64,000 nucleotides of DNA from Ancylobacter defluvii (GCF_018390605.1 NZ_JAHBGD010000017.1:158240-222239), one strand, 5' to 3'; shown: positions 16,783 to 25,170, counted from the stretch's first letter. The notes: generated by a model from the letters alone, not told the origin. Program-made: numbers and translations.

Positions 16783-17478
16783 ATGCCCGTCCTCGCCGCC
16801 GAGCCTGCGCCGCTACCTTTCGATCCGGCCCGCACCGCCCTGGTCATCATCGACATGCAGCGCGACTTCCTCGAACCCGGCGGCTTCGGCGAAACGCTGG
16901 GCAACGACGTCTCGCTGCTGCAAGCCGCTGTAGAACCTTGCAAAAACGCGCTAGCCGCCGCGCGGGAGGCCGGCATGCTGATCGTCCATACCCGTGAGGG
17001 CCACCGCCCCGACATGGCCGATGCTCCGCCTGCCAAGGTAGAGCGCGGCGAGCCGACCACCCGCATCGGCTGCGCCGGCCCGATGGGGCGCATCCTCATC
17101 CGCGGCGAGGCCGGCCACGACATCATCGCCGAGCTTTACCCGATCGAGGGCGAGCCGGTGCTCGACAAGCCGGGCAAGGGCGCATTCTACCAGACCGACC
17201 TCGAACTGATGCTGAAGAACCGCGGCATCGACACGCTGCTGGTCTGCGGCGTCACCACCGAGGTCTGCGTCCACACCACGATCCGTGAAGGCAATGACCG
17301 CGGCTATCGCTGCGTCGCGCTATCCGATTGCTGCGCCTCCTATTTCCCGGAATTCCACCGCGTCGGCCTCGACATGATCAAGGCGCAGGGCGGCATTTTC
17401 GGCTGGGTGTCGGACAGCACCGCCTTCATTGCCGCCCTCGGTGCGGCCTCCGCCGGAAGCGCCGCCGCGGCCGCCTGA
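16783..17478 (+). CDS. Cysteine hydrolase, biuret/triuret amidohydrolase-like (isochorismatase superfamily)
   Basis: A 231-residue isochorismatase-fold amidase. The Asp-Lys-Cys triad fits D24 ([11 protein letters not shown]), K129 ([10 protein letters not shown]) and C162 ([12 protein letters not shown]). Beyond the fold it shares with biuret hydrolase (BiuH) and triuret hydrolase the stretches [37 protein letters not shown] and [10 protein letters not shown], so hydrolysis of biuret, triuret or a similar ureide is the best guess. ATG 16783 is favoured because GGAG sits 6 bp upstream; an ATG at 16777 abuts it. The NCS2 permease gene follows 86 bp later and probably imports the substrate. Confidence 0.85.
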   Translation: MPVLAAEPAPLPFDPARTALVIIDMQRDFLEPGGFGETLGNDVSLLQAAVEPCKNALAAAREAGMLIVHTREGHRPDMADAPPAKVERGEPTTRIGCAGPMGRILIRGEAGHDIIAELYPIEGEPVLDKPGKGAFYQTDLELMLKNRGIDTLLVCGVTTEVCVHTTIREGNDRGYRCVALSDCCASYFPEFHRVGLDMIKAQGGIFGWVSDSTAFIAALGAASAGSAAAAA

Positions 17479-17564
17479 GTGCCGTGCCTGCCGCCGGCCC
17501 GGCCGGCTGATCCCATTGCCTGCGCATGCGCCTCTCCGCCACGCCCCATCAAGGAGCCCCGAGC

Positions 17565-19175
17565 ATGTCCGAGACTTCGATGTCTCCGCTTTCGCCCATG
17601 CGCACCGGCATGCGGCCCGTCCTATGGACCAAGGGCGACTGGAACGCCCTGTTCGGTTTCGGCACCAACATTCTCGTCAACATGCTGGTGCTGACCGGCT
17701 TGCTGCAATTCGTGCTGAAGATGCCGTCCGAGATCGTCTTCGGCCGCATCCTGCCGGCGGTCGGGCTGATGATGTTCCTGTCGACCGCCTACTATGCCTA
17801 TCTCGGCTACCAGCTGGCCAAGAAGACCGGCCGCGACGACGTCTGCGCCCTGCCCTCGGGCATCTCGGTGCCGCACATGTTCGTCGTCGTGTTCGTCATC
17901 ATGCTGCCGATCGGCGCCGCCTCCGGCGACCCGATCCAGGGCTGGGAAGCCGGCCTCGTCTGGGTGTTCTTCCAGAGCTTCATCCTGATGATCGGCGGCT
18001 TCGTGGCGCCTTACATCCGCAAGATCACCCCGCGTGCGGCCTTGCTCGGCACGCTCGCCGGCGTGTCGGTGGCGTTCATCTCCATGCGCCCGGCCTTCGA
18101 GATCTTCATGACACCGGTGATCGGCCTCACCTGCTTCGCCATCATCATGGTGAGTTGGTTCGGCGGGGTGAAGTATCCCAAGGGCATTCCCGCCGGCCTC
18201 GTCGCCATCGCGGTCGGCATGATCATCGCCTGGGGCTCCAACCTGTTCGGCCTCGGCTATGGCGGCATGAGCCTCGAGAAGCTCGGCGATTCATTCACCA
18301 ATTTCGGCTTCTCGATCCCGCTGCCGGCCTTCGACCACGTCTTCCACGGCTTCAATTATCTCGGCATCATCCTGATCACCGCCATCCCCTTCGGCATCTA
18401 CGACCTCGTCGAGGCGATGGACAATGTGGAGAGCGCCGAGGCGGCCGGCGACCACTACCCCACCACCCGCGTGCTCACCGCCGACGGCGTGGTCAGCCTG
18501 ATCGGCTGCCTGATGGGCAACCCCTTCATCAACGCCGTCTATATCGGCCATCCCGGCTGGAAATCGATGGGCGGGCGCATCGGCTATTCCGCCGCCACCG
18601 GGCTGATGGTGATCATCCTGTCCTGGTTCGGCATCATCGCGGTGCTGCTGGCGCTGGTGCCGGTCGTCGCGATCTCGCCGATCCTGCTCTATATCGGCAT
18701 GCTGATCGGCGCGCAGGCCTTCCAGACCACGCCGTCGCGCCACGCGCCGGCGGTGATCCTGGCGCTGACCCCGCACCTTGCCGCCTGGGCGAAGCTGCTC
18801 ATCGACAATTCGCTCGGCATGGCCGGCACCTCGGCCGCCGCCATCGGCATGGAAAAGCTCGGCGCGGTCGGCGTGCTCTATCACGGGCTGGAGGTCATGG
18901 GCGGCGGCGCCATCCTGGTCGGCCTGGTGCTGGGCGCCATCGGCGTCTTCGTCATCGACCGCAAGTTCACCCAGGCGGCCGCCTTCGCCCTTGCCGGGGC
19001 GGTGCTCACCTTCTTCGGCTTCATGCATGGCGAGATGGTGGGCATCGCCGTCACGCCGGGCGTGTCGCTGGCCTATGTGATGGTGGCGGGCTTCCTGCTC
19101 GCCTGCGCCAAATATGCCGCGGTGGAAGCCCTGCCGCCGGCGTCGATCGAGGCCGAGCCGGCACCGGCCGAATAA
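17565..19175 (+). CDS. NCS2-family (xanthine/uracil type) permease
   Basis: A 536-residue polytopic permease with about 13-14 hydrophobic segments. Recognisable NCS2-like features are GFGTNILVNMLVLTGLLQF near the N-terminus, CALPSGISVPHMFVVVFVIM, the region YDLVEAMDNVESAEAAGDHYPTTRV (equivalent to the substrate-binding TM8 loop) and QTTPSRHAPAVILALTPHLAAWAK. ATG 17565 follows AAGGAG. It is cotranscribed with the biuret-hydrolase-like gene and ends at a strong terminator, so a nucleobase- or ureide-like substrate is likely; the exact ligand is unknown. Confidence 0.87.
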   Translation: MSETSMSPLSPMRTGMRPVLWTKGDWNALFGFGTNILVNMLVLTGLLQFVLKMPSEIVFGRILPAVGLMMFLSTAYYAYLGYQLAKKTGRDDVCALPSGISVPHMFVVVFVIMLPIGAASGDPIQGWEAGLVWVFFQSFILMIGGFVAPYIRKITPRAALLGTLAGVSVAFISMRPAFEIFMTPVIGLTCFAIIMVSWFGGVKYPKGIPAGLVAIAVGMIIAWGSNLFGLGYGGMSLEKLGDSFTNFGFSIPLPAFDHVFHGFNYLGIILITAIPFGIYDLVEAMDNVESAEAAGDHYPTTRVLTADGVVSLIGCLMGNPFINAVYIGHPGWKSMGGRIGYSAATGLMVIILSWFGIIAVLLALVPVVAISPILLYIGMLIGAQAFQTTPSRHAPAVILALTPHLAAWAKLLIDNSLGMAGTSAAAIGMEKLGAVGVLYHGLEVMGGGAILVGLVLGAIGVFVIDRKFTQAAAFALAGAVLTFFGFMHGEMVGIAVTPGVSLAYVMVAGFLLACAKYAAVEALPPASIEAEPAPAE

Positions 19176-19238
19176 ATCGGCTCCCGCCTCGCACCGTCGG
19201 CGGGGGGCGGACAGCCGCCGGTCCTGGAAGCGGGGAAG

Positions 19239-19277
19239 CGTCGGGCATGCGATTTCGGTCGCATGCCCGACGTTTTT
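19239..19277 (+). terminator. Strong Rho-independent terminator after the permease gene
   Basis: CGTCGGGCATGCGA (19239-19252) pairs without mismatch with TCGCATGCCCGACG (19259-19272), a 6-nt loop and five Ts follow. It closes the amidase-permease operon. Confidence 0.95.
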
Positions 19278-19378
19278 GTATTGGCCGTCATGAATCGCGC
19301 CCTAATCTCCAATCCGGGATGCGCGCAGACACCGATGCATCGGCGTCGCGCACGCCTCGTGCAAAGGAGGACATAGCC

Positions 19379-19885
19379 GTGTCGATCTTGAAAAAAGGCC
19401 TTGCCGGCACTCCCGTCAAAATCCTGCAGGAAAAGCTCGGCCTACCCGGCGACGGCCAATTCGGCCCGAAGACCGAAGAGGCGCTGAAGGCCTATCAGAC
19501 CAAGAACGGGCTGGCGGCCGACGGCATTGCCGGCCCCGATACCTTCGCGGCGCTCGGCCTTTACGAGCTCATTCTGCTGAAGGTCGGCTCGTCCGGCGAG
19601 ACCGTGAAGAAGCTGCAGACCGCGCTCAGCCTCACCGCCGACGGCAAATTCGGCGGCGGCACGCAAAAGGCCGTCAAGGAGTATCAGGCCAAGAACGGCC
19701 TCGATGCCGACGGCTTCGCCGGGCCGGCGACGCTGGCGAGGCTCGGCCTGTTCGCCCAGATCACCCCCGAGGTCGTGGCGAAGTCGCAGATCGCGCCGCA
19801 GGACGCCGCGCCGGTCGAGGCTTCCGCCGCCGGCGAAGCGCCGGCCAAAAGCATCTGGGCGACAATCAAGGGCTTCTTCAGCTAG
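19379..19885 (+). CDS. Two-repeat peptidoglycan-binding-like protein
   Basis: A 168-residue protein with two PG_binding_1 units (about residues 10-60 and 70-118), each with the pattern VKxLQ..LxLxxDGxFGxxTxxAVKxYQxKNGLxADGxAGPxTLxxLGL. The C-terminal third is Ala-rich and ends IWATIKGFF. No signal peptide is visible, which is odd for a wall-binding domain. The GTG at 19379 is chosen because AAAGGAGG lies 9 bp upstream; an ATG at 19319 in the same frame lacks one. It follows the permease terminator and so has its own promoter. Confidence 0.8.
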   Translation: MSILKKGLAGTPVKILQEKLGLPGDGQFGPKTEEALKAYQTKNGLAADGIAGPDTFAALGLYELILLKVGSSGETVKKLQTALSLTADGKFGGGTQKAVKEYQAKNGLDADGFAGPATLARLGLFAQITPEVVAKSQIAPQDAAPVEASAAGEAPAKSIWATIKGFFS

Positions 19886-19941
19886 GATCGGGAGCCGCGC
19901 GGCCGATGGCGCCGCGCGGCTCCTCCCATCACGGATTCCCG

Positions 19942-20295
19942 ATGTCCTTCCTTCTGCCCTTCGACCTCGCCGCCCTCGGCGTACCGGAAGAGACCGCGCC
20001 GCAGCCCGAGCGCCTGGTCGCCGGCAACCCGCTCCACCGCACCTGGAACCTCGAGACCCTGCCCGACGGCGCGCTGTTCGCCGGCGTGTGGGAATCGACG
20101 CCCGGCGCCTGGCGCGTCGATTACGAGGAATGGGAATTCTGCTCCCTGCTGGCCGGGGTCTCGATCCTGCACGAGGACGGCAAGGAGCCGGTCCGCCTCG
20201 CCGCCGGCGACAGCTTCGTGCTGCGTCCCGGCTTCAAAGGCGTATGGGAAGTCGTGGAGACAACGCGTAAGCTCTATGTGATCCGCCTCATCTGA
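19942..20295 (+). CDS. Cupin-domain protein (ureidoglycine aminohydrolase-like cupin_3)
   Basis: A 117-residue single-domain cupin. The motif region GVWESTPGAWRVDYEEWEFCSLLAGVSILHEDGKEPVRLAAGDSFVLRPGFKGVWEVVETTRKLYVI is typical of the DUF861/cupin_3 family, whose best-studied member is (S)-ureidoglycine aminohydrolase. Metal ligands are not the full classical set, so catalytic function is uncertain. It begins at ATG 19942, 56 bp after the peptidoglycan-binding gene. Confidence 0.82.
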   Translation: MSFLLPFDLAALGVPEETAPQPERLVAGNPLHRTWNLETLPDGALFAGVWESTPGAWRVDYEEWEFCSLLAGVSILHEDGKEPVRLAAGDSFVLRPGFKGVWEVVETTRKLYVIRLI

Positions 20296-20337
20296 GCGGT
20301 GGCGGCGCGCCGCGCGCCGAAAAGGGAGGGTGCCCAC

Positions 20338-20643
20338 ATGTTGCATGCCCGCATCCCTCGTGCCTCGAAGCTCACCGCCCACGCCGTCCGGCACAGCGCC
20401 GCGACGCTCGCCCTGCTGCTGGCCGCCGGCGGCAGCGCGGTAGCCGACTGCAAATGCCGCGCCGGCGGGCGCGATTACCAGCACGGCGCGCGCGTTTGCC
20501 TGTCCGGCTCCACCGGCCCGCGCACCGCCGTGTGCGGTATGGACCAGAACGTCGCGAGCTGGATCTTCCTCGACGAGCCCTGTGCCGTCTCCGCCCGCCC
20601 GGCGGCCCTGCGCGTCGCCGCACACCTGCCGCCGCTTCGCTGA
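20338..20643 (+). CDS. Small secreted Cys-containing hypothetical protein
   Basis: A 101-residue protein with an N-terminal signal peptide (hydrophobic core AATLALLLAAGGSAVA) and a mature part beginning DCKCRAGGRDYQHGARVCL with further Cys at CGMD and EPCAV, five in all. I do not recognise it beyond a small exported Cys-rich domain seen in Hyphomicrobiales. ATG 20338 has GGGAGGG 7 bp upstream. It precedes two other secreted-protein genes on the same strand. Confidence 0.68.
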   Translation: MLHARIPRASKLTAHAVRHSAATLALLLAAGGSAVADCKCRAGGRDYQHGARVCLSGSTGPRTAVCGMDQNVASWIFLDEPCAVSARPAALRVAAHLPPLR

Positions 20644-20757
20644 ACGCTCGGGTCGCGGTAGTTGCGACGTGGATTTTGCCCGATGTGTTGCATGCCCGTC
20701 CTTGACCGGTGTCGGGACGGGATGCATCGTCGCGCCAACGCATTGGAGAGAGTTGAC

Positions 20758-21327
20758 ATGGTCAAGGATCGGAGCCGGAAGGCGGGCGTCGCGGTGCGGC
20801 GCGCAATGGGGCTGCTGGCGGGAGCCGCCCTGCTCGCTGCCTCTGCCGGCGCCGGCCAGGCGGCGAGCTTCCTTGAGAAGAATTTCTGGCTCTCGGGACC
20901 GAACTACAGCGGCCAGGTGCCCGCCTGCGACACCCCGGCGGCGCTGTCGCGCATCCAGAAGCATTTCGCCGAGACCGAGAGCACCTATTGGTCCTCCTCG
21001 GCGACCATCGACAGCTTCAACGATATCCGCGAGATCGCCTTCCGGCCCTGGGGCCCGGAATATCAGCCGCGCCGCTACTGCTCGGCCGACGTCATCGTCT
21101 CCGGTACTCCCGCTCCGGCCGGCCATGTGTATTCCGGCGGCCATTATGTCGGCGGCAAGGTCGGCGCGGTCAAAGCCGTCTCGGCGACCGGCAGCCGCCA
21201 CAAGGTCTATTACTCGATCATCGAGGATGGCGGCTTCATCGGTTTCTCATGGGGCGTCGAGTGGTGCGTGCAGGGCTTCGACCGCTCCTGGACCTACGCG
21301 CCGAACTGCCGCATGGCGCTGCCGTGA
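20758..21327 (+). CDS. Secreted hypothetical protein coupled to RNase T2
   Basis: A 189-residue exported protein: signal peptide about residues 1-37 (MGLLAGAALLAASAGAGQAAS), then a compact domain with FLEKNFWLSGPNYSGQVPACD, ESTYWSSSATIDSFNDIREIAFRPWGP and a C-terminal GFSWGVEWCVQGFDRSWTYAPNCRM. Four Cys in the mature part could form two disulfides. No known domain is recognised. ATG 20758 follows GGAGAG. Its TGA overlaps the GTG start of the RNase T2 gene (GTGA), so the two are translationally coupled and may act together in the periplasm. Confidence 0.78.
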   Translation: MVKDRSRKAGVAVRRAMGLLAGAALLAASAGAGQAASFLEKNFWLSGPNYSGQVPACDTPAALSRIQKHFAETESTYWSSSATIDSFNDIREIAFRPWGPEYQPRRYCSADVIVSGTPAPAGHVYSGGHYVGGKVGAVKAVSATGSRHKVYYSIIEDGGFIGFSWGVEWCVQGFDRSWTYAPNCRMALP

Positions 21328-22034
21328 GGCTGGGTGACGCGGCGCGGCTTGCCCGCGCCGCCCTCATTGCCTCCTCCCTCGCCTGCGCGGCGCTCGGCGC
21401 CTTTGTTCTTTCACTGACCGGTGGCGTGACGCCGGCAGCGGCGCAGCAGCCCGGCACGCCCGGCCGGTTCGACCATTACGTGCTCGCCCTCTCCTGGTCG
21501 CCGACCTATTGCGAGAGCGCCGGCGATCGGGCCGACCCCGCCCAGTGCAAAATCGGCCGCCCCTTCGCCTTCGTGGTTCACGGTCTCTGGCCGCAAAATA
21601 TCTCCGGCTGGCCGGAAGACTGCCAGAAGCCGGCCCCCTTCGTGCCGGAGCCGGTGGTCCGCTCCATGCTCGACCTGATGCCGAGCCGCCGGCTGGTGAT
21701 CCATGAATGGCGCAAGCACGGCACCTGCTCCGGCCTCGGCGCCACCGCCTATTTCGACACGGTGCGCAAGGCCCGCGCGGCGATCGTCATCCCGACGGAA
21801 TACCGCCAGCTCGACACTTACAAGATGGTCTCGCCCGGCGATGTCGAGGCGGCCTTCCTTGCGGTCAATCCCGGGCTCGATGCCGGCATGATCGCCATCA
21901 CCTGCGATTCCCGCCGGCTGCACGAGGTGCGCATCTGCCTCGACAAGTCGCTCGGCTTCACCTCCTGTGCCGAGGTCGACAAGCGCGCCTGCCGAGCGTC
22001 GCGCGTCGTCATGCCGCCGATGCGCGGCGGCTGA
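21324..22034 (+). CDS. Ribonuclease T2 family protein
   Basis: A 236-residue secreted endoribonuclease. A signal peptide (hydrophobic to about residue 40, ending AAAQQ) precedes the catalytic domain. Both active-site segments are intact: CAS I FVVHGLWPQ with His86 and CAS II HEWRKHGTC with His127, Glu128, Lys131 and His132. Eight or so Cys would form the usual disulfides. Start is GTG 21324, overlapping the stop of the preceding secreted-protein gene. T2 enzymes cleave single-stranded RNA via cyclic phosphate, here likely in the periplasm for RNA scavenging. Confidence 0.93.
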   Translation: MRLGDAARLARAALIASSLACAALGAFVLSLTGGVTPAAAQQPGTPGRFDHYVLALSWSPTYCESAGDRADPAQCKIGRPFAFVVHGLWPQNISGWPEDCQKPAPFVPEPVVRSMLDLMPSRRLVIHEWRKHGTCSGLGATAYFDTVRKARAAIVIPTEYRQLDTYKMVSPGDVEAAFLAVNPGLDAGMIAITCDSRRLHEVRICLDKSLGFTSCAEVDKRACRASRVVMPPMRGG

Positions 22035-22048
22035 TCCGGACGCTTTCG

Positions 22049-22912
22049 ATGAATTACCGCCACGCCTTCCATGCCGGCAATTTCGCCGATGTCGTCAAGC
22101 ATGTCGTGCTGACGCGCATCCTCGCCTATCTCGGCCAGAAGGATGCCGCCTTCCGCGTGCTCGACACCCATGCCGGCGCCGGGCTCTACGATCTTTCCGG
22201 CAGTGAGGCCCAGCGCACCGGCGAGTGGGAGAGTGGCGTCGGCGCGGTGCTGCGTGCGGATTTCAAGCCGGAGATCGCGGCGCTTCTGGCCCCCTGGCGG
22301 CAGGTCATCGCCGGGTTCAATCCCGGCCTCGATGCCGATCCGTCCGCCTTGCGCCATTATCCCGGCTCGCCGCTCTTCGCCCTCGCCCTCGCCCGCCCGC
22401 AGGACCGGCTGCTGTTCTGCGAGACCGAGCCCGGTGTGCGAGCGGCGCTCGACGACGTCGTGCAGGACCTCCGCGCGAAAGTGCTGCCGACCGACGGCTG
22501 GCAGGCGCTCGCCGCCTATCTGCCGCCCAAGGAGCGCCGCGGGCTGGTGCTGGTCGATCCACCGTTCGAGGAAGCCGGGGAGTTCCATCGCCTCGCCGCC
22601 ACACTCGCCGAGGCGTACAAGCGCTGGGCAACCGGCATCTATGCGCTGTGGTATCCGATCAAGGACGTGCGGGCGGTCGATGCCTTCCAGCGCGAGATTG
22701 CCCGCGCCGCCATCCCGAAGACGCTGCGCATCGAGTTCGATACCCGCGCCGTGCGCCAGGCCGGCGTGCTGTCCGGCTGCGGTCTGATCGTGGTCAATCC
22801 GCCCTTCACCCTCGCGGACGAGATCCGCACCGTGCTCGCCGCCCTGGCGCCGGTGATGGCGAGCGACGGCGTCGGCCGCTCGCGCGTCGGCTGGCTGATT
22901 CCCGAGCGCTGA
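22049..22912 (+). CDS. rlmJ: 23S rRNA (adenine2030-N6)-methyltransferase
   Basis: A 287-residue RlmJ (YhiR/ComJ family). It begins MNYRHAFHAGNFADVVKHVVL, the invariant RlmJ N-terminus, with the SAM-binding VLDTHAGAGLYDL and the catalytic LVLVDPPFE motif (DPPF), then GIYALWYPIKD and GLIVVNPPF. It methylates A2030 of 23S rRNA. It starts 14 bp after the RNase T2 gene and may share its transcript. Confidence 0.96.
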   Translation: MNYRHAFHAGNFADVVKHVVLTRILAYLGQKDAAFRVLDTHAGAGLYDLSGSEAQRTGEWESGVGAVLRADFKPEIAALLAPWRQVIAGFNPGLDADPSALRHYPGSPLFALALARPQDRLLFCETEPGVRAALDDVVQDLRAKVLPTDGWQALAAYLPPKERRGLVLVDPPFEEAGEFHRLAATLAEAYKRWATGIYALWYPIKDVRAVDAFQREIARAAIPKTLRIEFDTRAVRQAGVLSGCGLIVVNPPFTLADEIRTVLAALAPVMASDGVGRSRVGWLIPER

Positions 22913-23059
22913 CCGGCCGCGTCCGGCCATCGCAGTCACGCTCCATATGCCGGTTTTTGCCTCCGGCCTCACATCGCGGCATCGGTCTTGCTTCAGCCTC
23001 TCCGTTCGTAAGACCCGGCGGCAGGCCAGCAATGCCGGCGGAGGCAAGGAGCAGGCGCG

Positions 23060-23275
23060 ATGGCAATGATGGGAACCGTCAAATTCTTCAACACGGAAAA
23101 GGGTTACGGCTTCATCCGCCCGGATGACGGTGGGCGCGATGTTTTCGTGCACGTCTCGGCGGTCACCCGTTCGGGTCTGGGAGCGCTCGCCGAAGGCCAA
23201 CGCATCAGCTTCGAGGTCGAGCCGGACAAGCGCGGCAAGGGGCCCAAGGCCATCGACCTGCAAGCCGCCGACTGA
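23060..23275 (+). CDS. Cold-shock domain protein
   Basis: A 71-residue CspA-family protein with RNP1 KGYGFIRPD and RNP2 DVFVHVSAV, starting MAMMGTVKFFNTEKGYGFI. It binds single-stranded nucleic acid and probably acts as an RNA chaperone. A good Shine-Dalgarno (AAGGAG) precedes ATG 23060. The 147-bp upstream stretch is likely a long leader, as is usual for csp genes, though I see no diagnostic motif in it. Confidence 0.96.
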   Translation: MAMMGTVKFFNTEKGYGFIRPDDGGRDVFVHVSAVTRSGLGALAEGQRISFEVEPDKRGKGPKAIDLQAAD

Positions 23276-23387
23276 TAGGTCTGCGCTGAAGCGGCGGCAT
23301 GGCGCCGTCGCCGGATGCCGCGACGCTCCTCTGCGCCGAATGGGCGGGCGGGCGTTGTCGCATGCGCCCGAAGGCCTGAAGCCCGCG

Positions 23388-23993
23388 ATGATCCTCCGCT
23401 CGTCCAAACCCTCCCCATTCGGCCGCAAGGTCAAGATCGGCGCCATCCTGTGCGGGATCCATCTCGACATCGAATGGGCTGATACCACCGATCCCACCGA
23501 TACCGTGCGCCGACAGAACCCGCTCGGCAAGATTCCGGTGCTGCTGCCGGAGGGCGGCGATGCGCCGATCTTCGATTCGCCGGTGATCCTGGAGTATCTG
23601 GACGGTGTGGCCGGCGGCGGCGTCATTCTTCCCGCCCCGGGGCCGGCGCGCATCCATGCACTGGTCGGACAGGCTTTGGCGGACGGCCTGATGGATGCCG
23701 CGCTGCTGCAGGTCTATGAAGTGCGCTTCCGCAGCGAGGAACAGCGCACCCCGGCCTGGATCGACAATCAGGCCGGCAAGGTGGCCCGCGCACTGAAGGT
23801 GCTGGAAGCGGCCCCGCCGGCCAGGGCGGCGACCTCCTCCGGCATTGACGTGGCGGAGATCGCCACCGCCTGCGCGCTCGGCTATCTCGACCTGCGCTTC
23901 GAGGGCGCCTGGAGGGCCGACCATCCGGCGCTGGTCGACTGGCTCGACGCGTTCGCCGCACGCGTGCCCGCTTTCGAGGCAACGCGCGCCTGA
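23388..23993 (+). CDS. Glutathione S-transferase family protein
   Basis: A 201-residue GST-fold protein. The thioredoxin-like half has MILRSSKPSPFGRKVKI, NPLGKIPVLLPEGG (cis-Pro) and IFDSPVILEYLD (glutathione gamma-glutamyl contact); the alpha-helical half follows from about residue 85 with TACALGYLDLRFEGAWR. The Ser-Pro-Phe-Arg-Lys motif near residue 10 is typical of bacterial beta/zeta-like GSTs. ATG 23388 is where homology begins. Substrate unknown. Confidence 0.9.
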   Translation: MILRSSKPSPFGRKVKIGAILCGIHLDIEWADTTDPTDTVRRQNPLGKIPVLLPEGGDAPIFDSPVILEYLDGVAGGGVILPAPGPARIHALVGQALADGLMDAALLQVYEVRFRSEEQRTPAWIDNQAGKVARALKVLEAAPPARAATSSGIDVAEIATACALGYLDLRFEGAWRADHPALVDWLDAFAARVPAFEATRA

Positions 23994-24027
23994 AGCACGC
24001 AAGTGGCGCTCGGCGGCAGCCCTGGCA

Positions 24028-24070
24028 AGTGGCTACCGGCTTAGTGGCTACCGGCTAGTGGCTCCCGGCC
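24028..24070. repeat. Three-copy 14-bp tandem repeat
   Basis: AGTGGCTACCGGCTT (24028-24042), AGTGGCTACCGGCT (24043-24056) and AGTGGCTCCCGGCC (24057-24070), then a partial AGTGACT. It lies between the GST gene and the convergent omp terminator. No coding role is seen. Confidence 0.9.
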
Positions 24071-24105
24071 AGTGACTTAGGCTCCTGCGGGAAAACCCAA
24101 TGAAA

Positions 24106-24133
24106 AAGGCCCCGGAGCTGCCTCCGGGGCCTT
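24106..24133 (-). terminator. Terminator of the first Omp25-like gene
   Basis: AAGGCCCCGGAG (24106-24117) pairs perfectly with CTCCGGGGCCTT (24122-24133) around a 4-nt loop; on the minus strand it is followed by a T-run. It may stop the GST transcript as well. Confidence 0.9.
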
Positions 24134-24172
24134 GAGACACGCGTGGCCGGCGCCCGCAGGCACCGATCGCGA

Positions 24173-24817
24173 TCAGAACTTGTAGTTCAGACCGACGCGG
24201 GCGATGTTCAGGTTGGTACCCGCATTCGCGCCGAGATTGTCGTAGTAATCGTCGCCGAGGTCGACATAGAGATATTCGGCCTTGACGGTCCAGTTCGGCA
24301 GGAAGGCGTATTCCACGCCGGCGCCCACGGTCCAGCCGGTCTGGGTCGAGCTCTCGCTCCAGTTCAGCACCTGGTCCGTGATCTTGGTCTTGCCATAGGC
24401 GAAACCGCCGGTGACATAGGGCAGCACGGTGTCGAAGGCGTAACCGACACGGGCACGCACGGTGCCGAAATAGTCGAGCTTCGACTCATAGCCGTAGGCG
24501 GTGTCCTTGATGCCCGAGCCCTGCAGGTCGGCCTCGACGCCGATCACGACGTTGTTGCCGAGCTGGTAGTTGAAGCCGACCTGACCACCGCCGAGCCAAC
24601 CCGCCGGATCAATACCGAGATCGTCGGCATAGCCATTGCTGCTGCCCCAGGCATAGCCGGCATTGGCACCGAGATAGAAGCCGGTCCAGGAGAACACCGG
24701 GACGGGCTCAACAACCGGAGCCTTCGTCGGGTAGGGCTGCGCGATGTCGGCAGCAAAGGCCGGAGCCGCGACCAGGAGGGCGGCGAGGGCAACGCCCGAG
24801 GCGAGGATCTTCTTCAT
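24173..24817 (-). CDS. Omp25-like outer membrane beta-barrel protein
   Basis: A 214-residue outer-membrane protein of the Omp25/Omp31 type common in Hyphomicrobiales. Signal peptide residues 1-22 (MKKILASGVALAALLVAAPAFA), then WTGFYLGANAGYAWG, LDYFGTVRARVGYAFDTVLPYVTGGFAYG, TGWTVGAGVEYAFLPNWTVKAEYLYVDLG and a C-terminal LNYKF with the terminal Phe needed for barrel assembly. ATG 24817 follows GGAGAG. It is a close paralogue of the next gene, same strand, but each has its own terminator. Confidence 0.93.
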   Translation of the reverse strand: MKKILASGVALAALLVAAPAFAADIAQPYPTKAPVVEPVPVFSWTGFYLGANAGYAWGSSNGYADDLGIDPAGWLGGGQVGFNYQLGNNVVIGVEADLQGSGIKDTAYGYESKLDYFGTVRARVGYAFDTVLPYVTGGFAYGKTKITDQVLNWSESSTQTGWTVGAGVEYAFLPNWTVKAEYLYVDLGDDYYDNLGANAGTNLNIARVGLNYKF

Positions 24818-25110
24818 AACGTACTCTCCGAGCAAAACTGCTGAACACAATGCAGTTGAGGGTGAGATAGAAGGGCAGCTTGTCATGTCGAGGGCCGGAA
24901 TGCGGCGAAAACCGAAATGGCCCGCCACAAGCTTGCAGTATCGGGGCGAGGAAACCCCTCTCTAACCAGCCTGGATGCTGAATTTCGGGAGGTAACGGCC
25001 CGCCCGTTTCCCAGGCAGGGCCAGCTACATTTCCGCCACGATTGCGCAGCGATTGATCTAGGACGTAGCAAAAATGCAACAAATCAGGTCACATGGCAGC
25101 GCCAACGCAA
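24818..25110 (-). other. Upstream region of the first Omp25-like gene, no gene seen
   Basis: A 293-bp noncoding stretch, more AT-rich than its surroundings, between the two omp genes. It must hold the promoter and leader of the 24173-24817 gene; I cannot assign a promoter with confidence. Confidence 0.4.
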
Positions 25111-25136
25111 AAGGCGGCCCCGATCGGGGCCGCCTT
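25111..25136 (-). terminator. Terminator of the second Omp25-like gene
   Basis: A perfect 26-bp palindrome, AAGGCGGCCCCGA followed by its reverse complement. On the minus strand four Ts follow. It separates the two omp genes. Confidence 0.9.
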
Positions 25137-25170
25137 GGATGACCGGAGCGCCGGAGTTCTGGCGCGGCCG

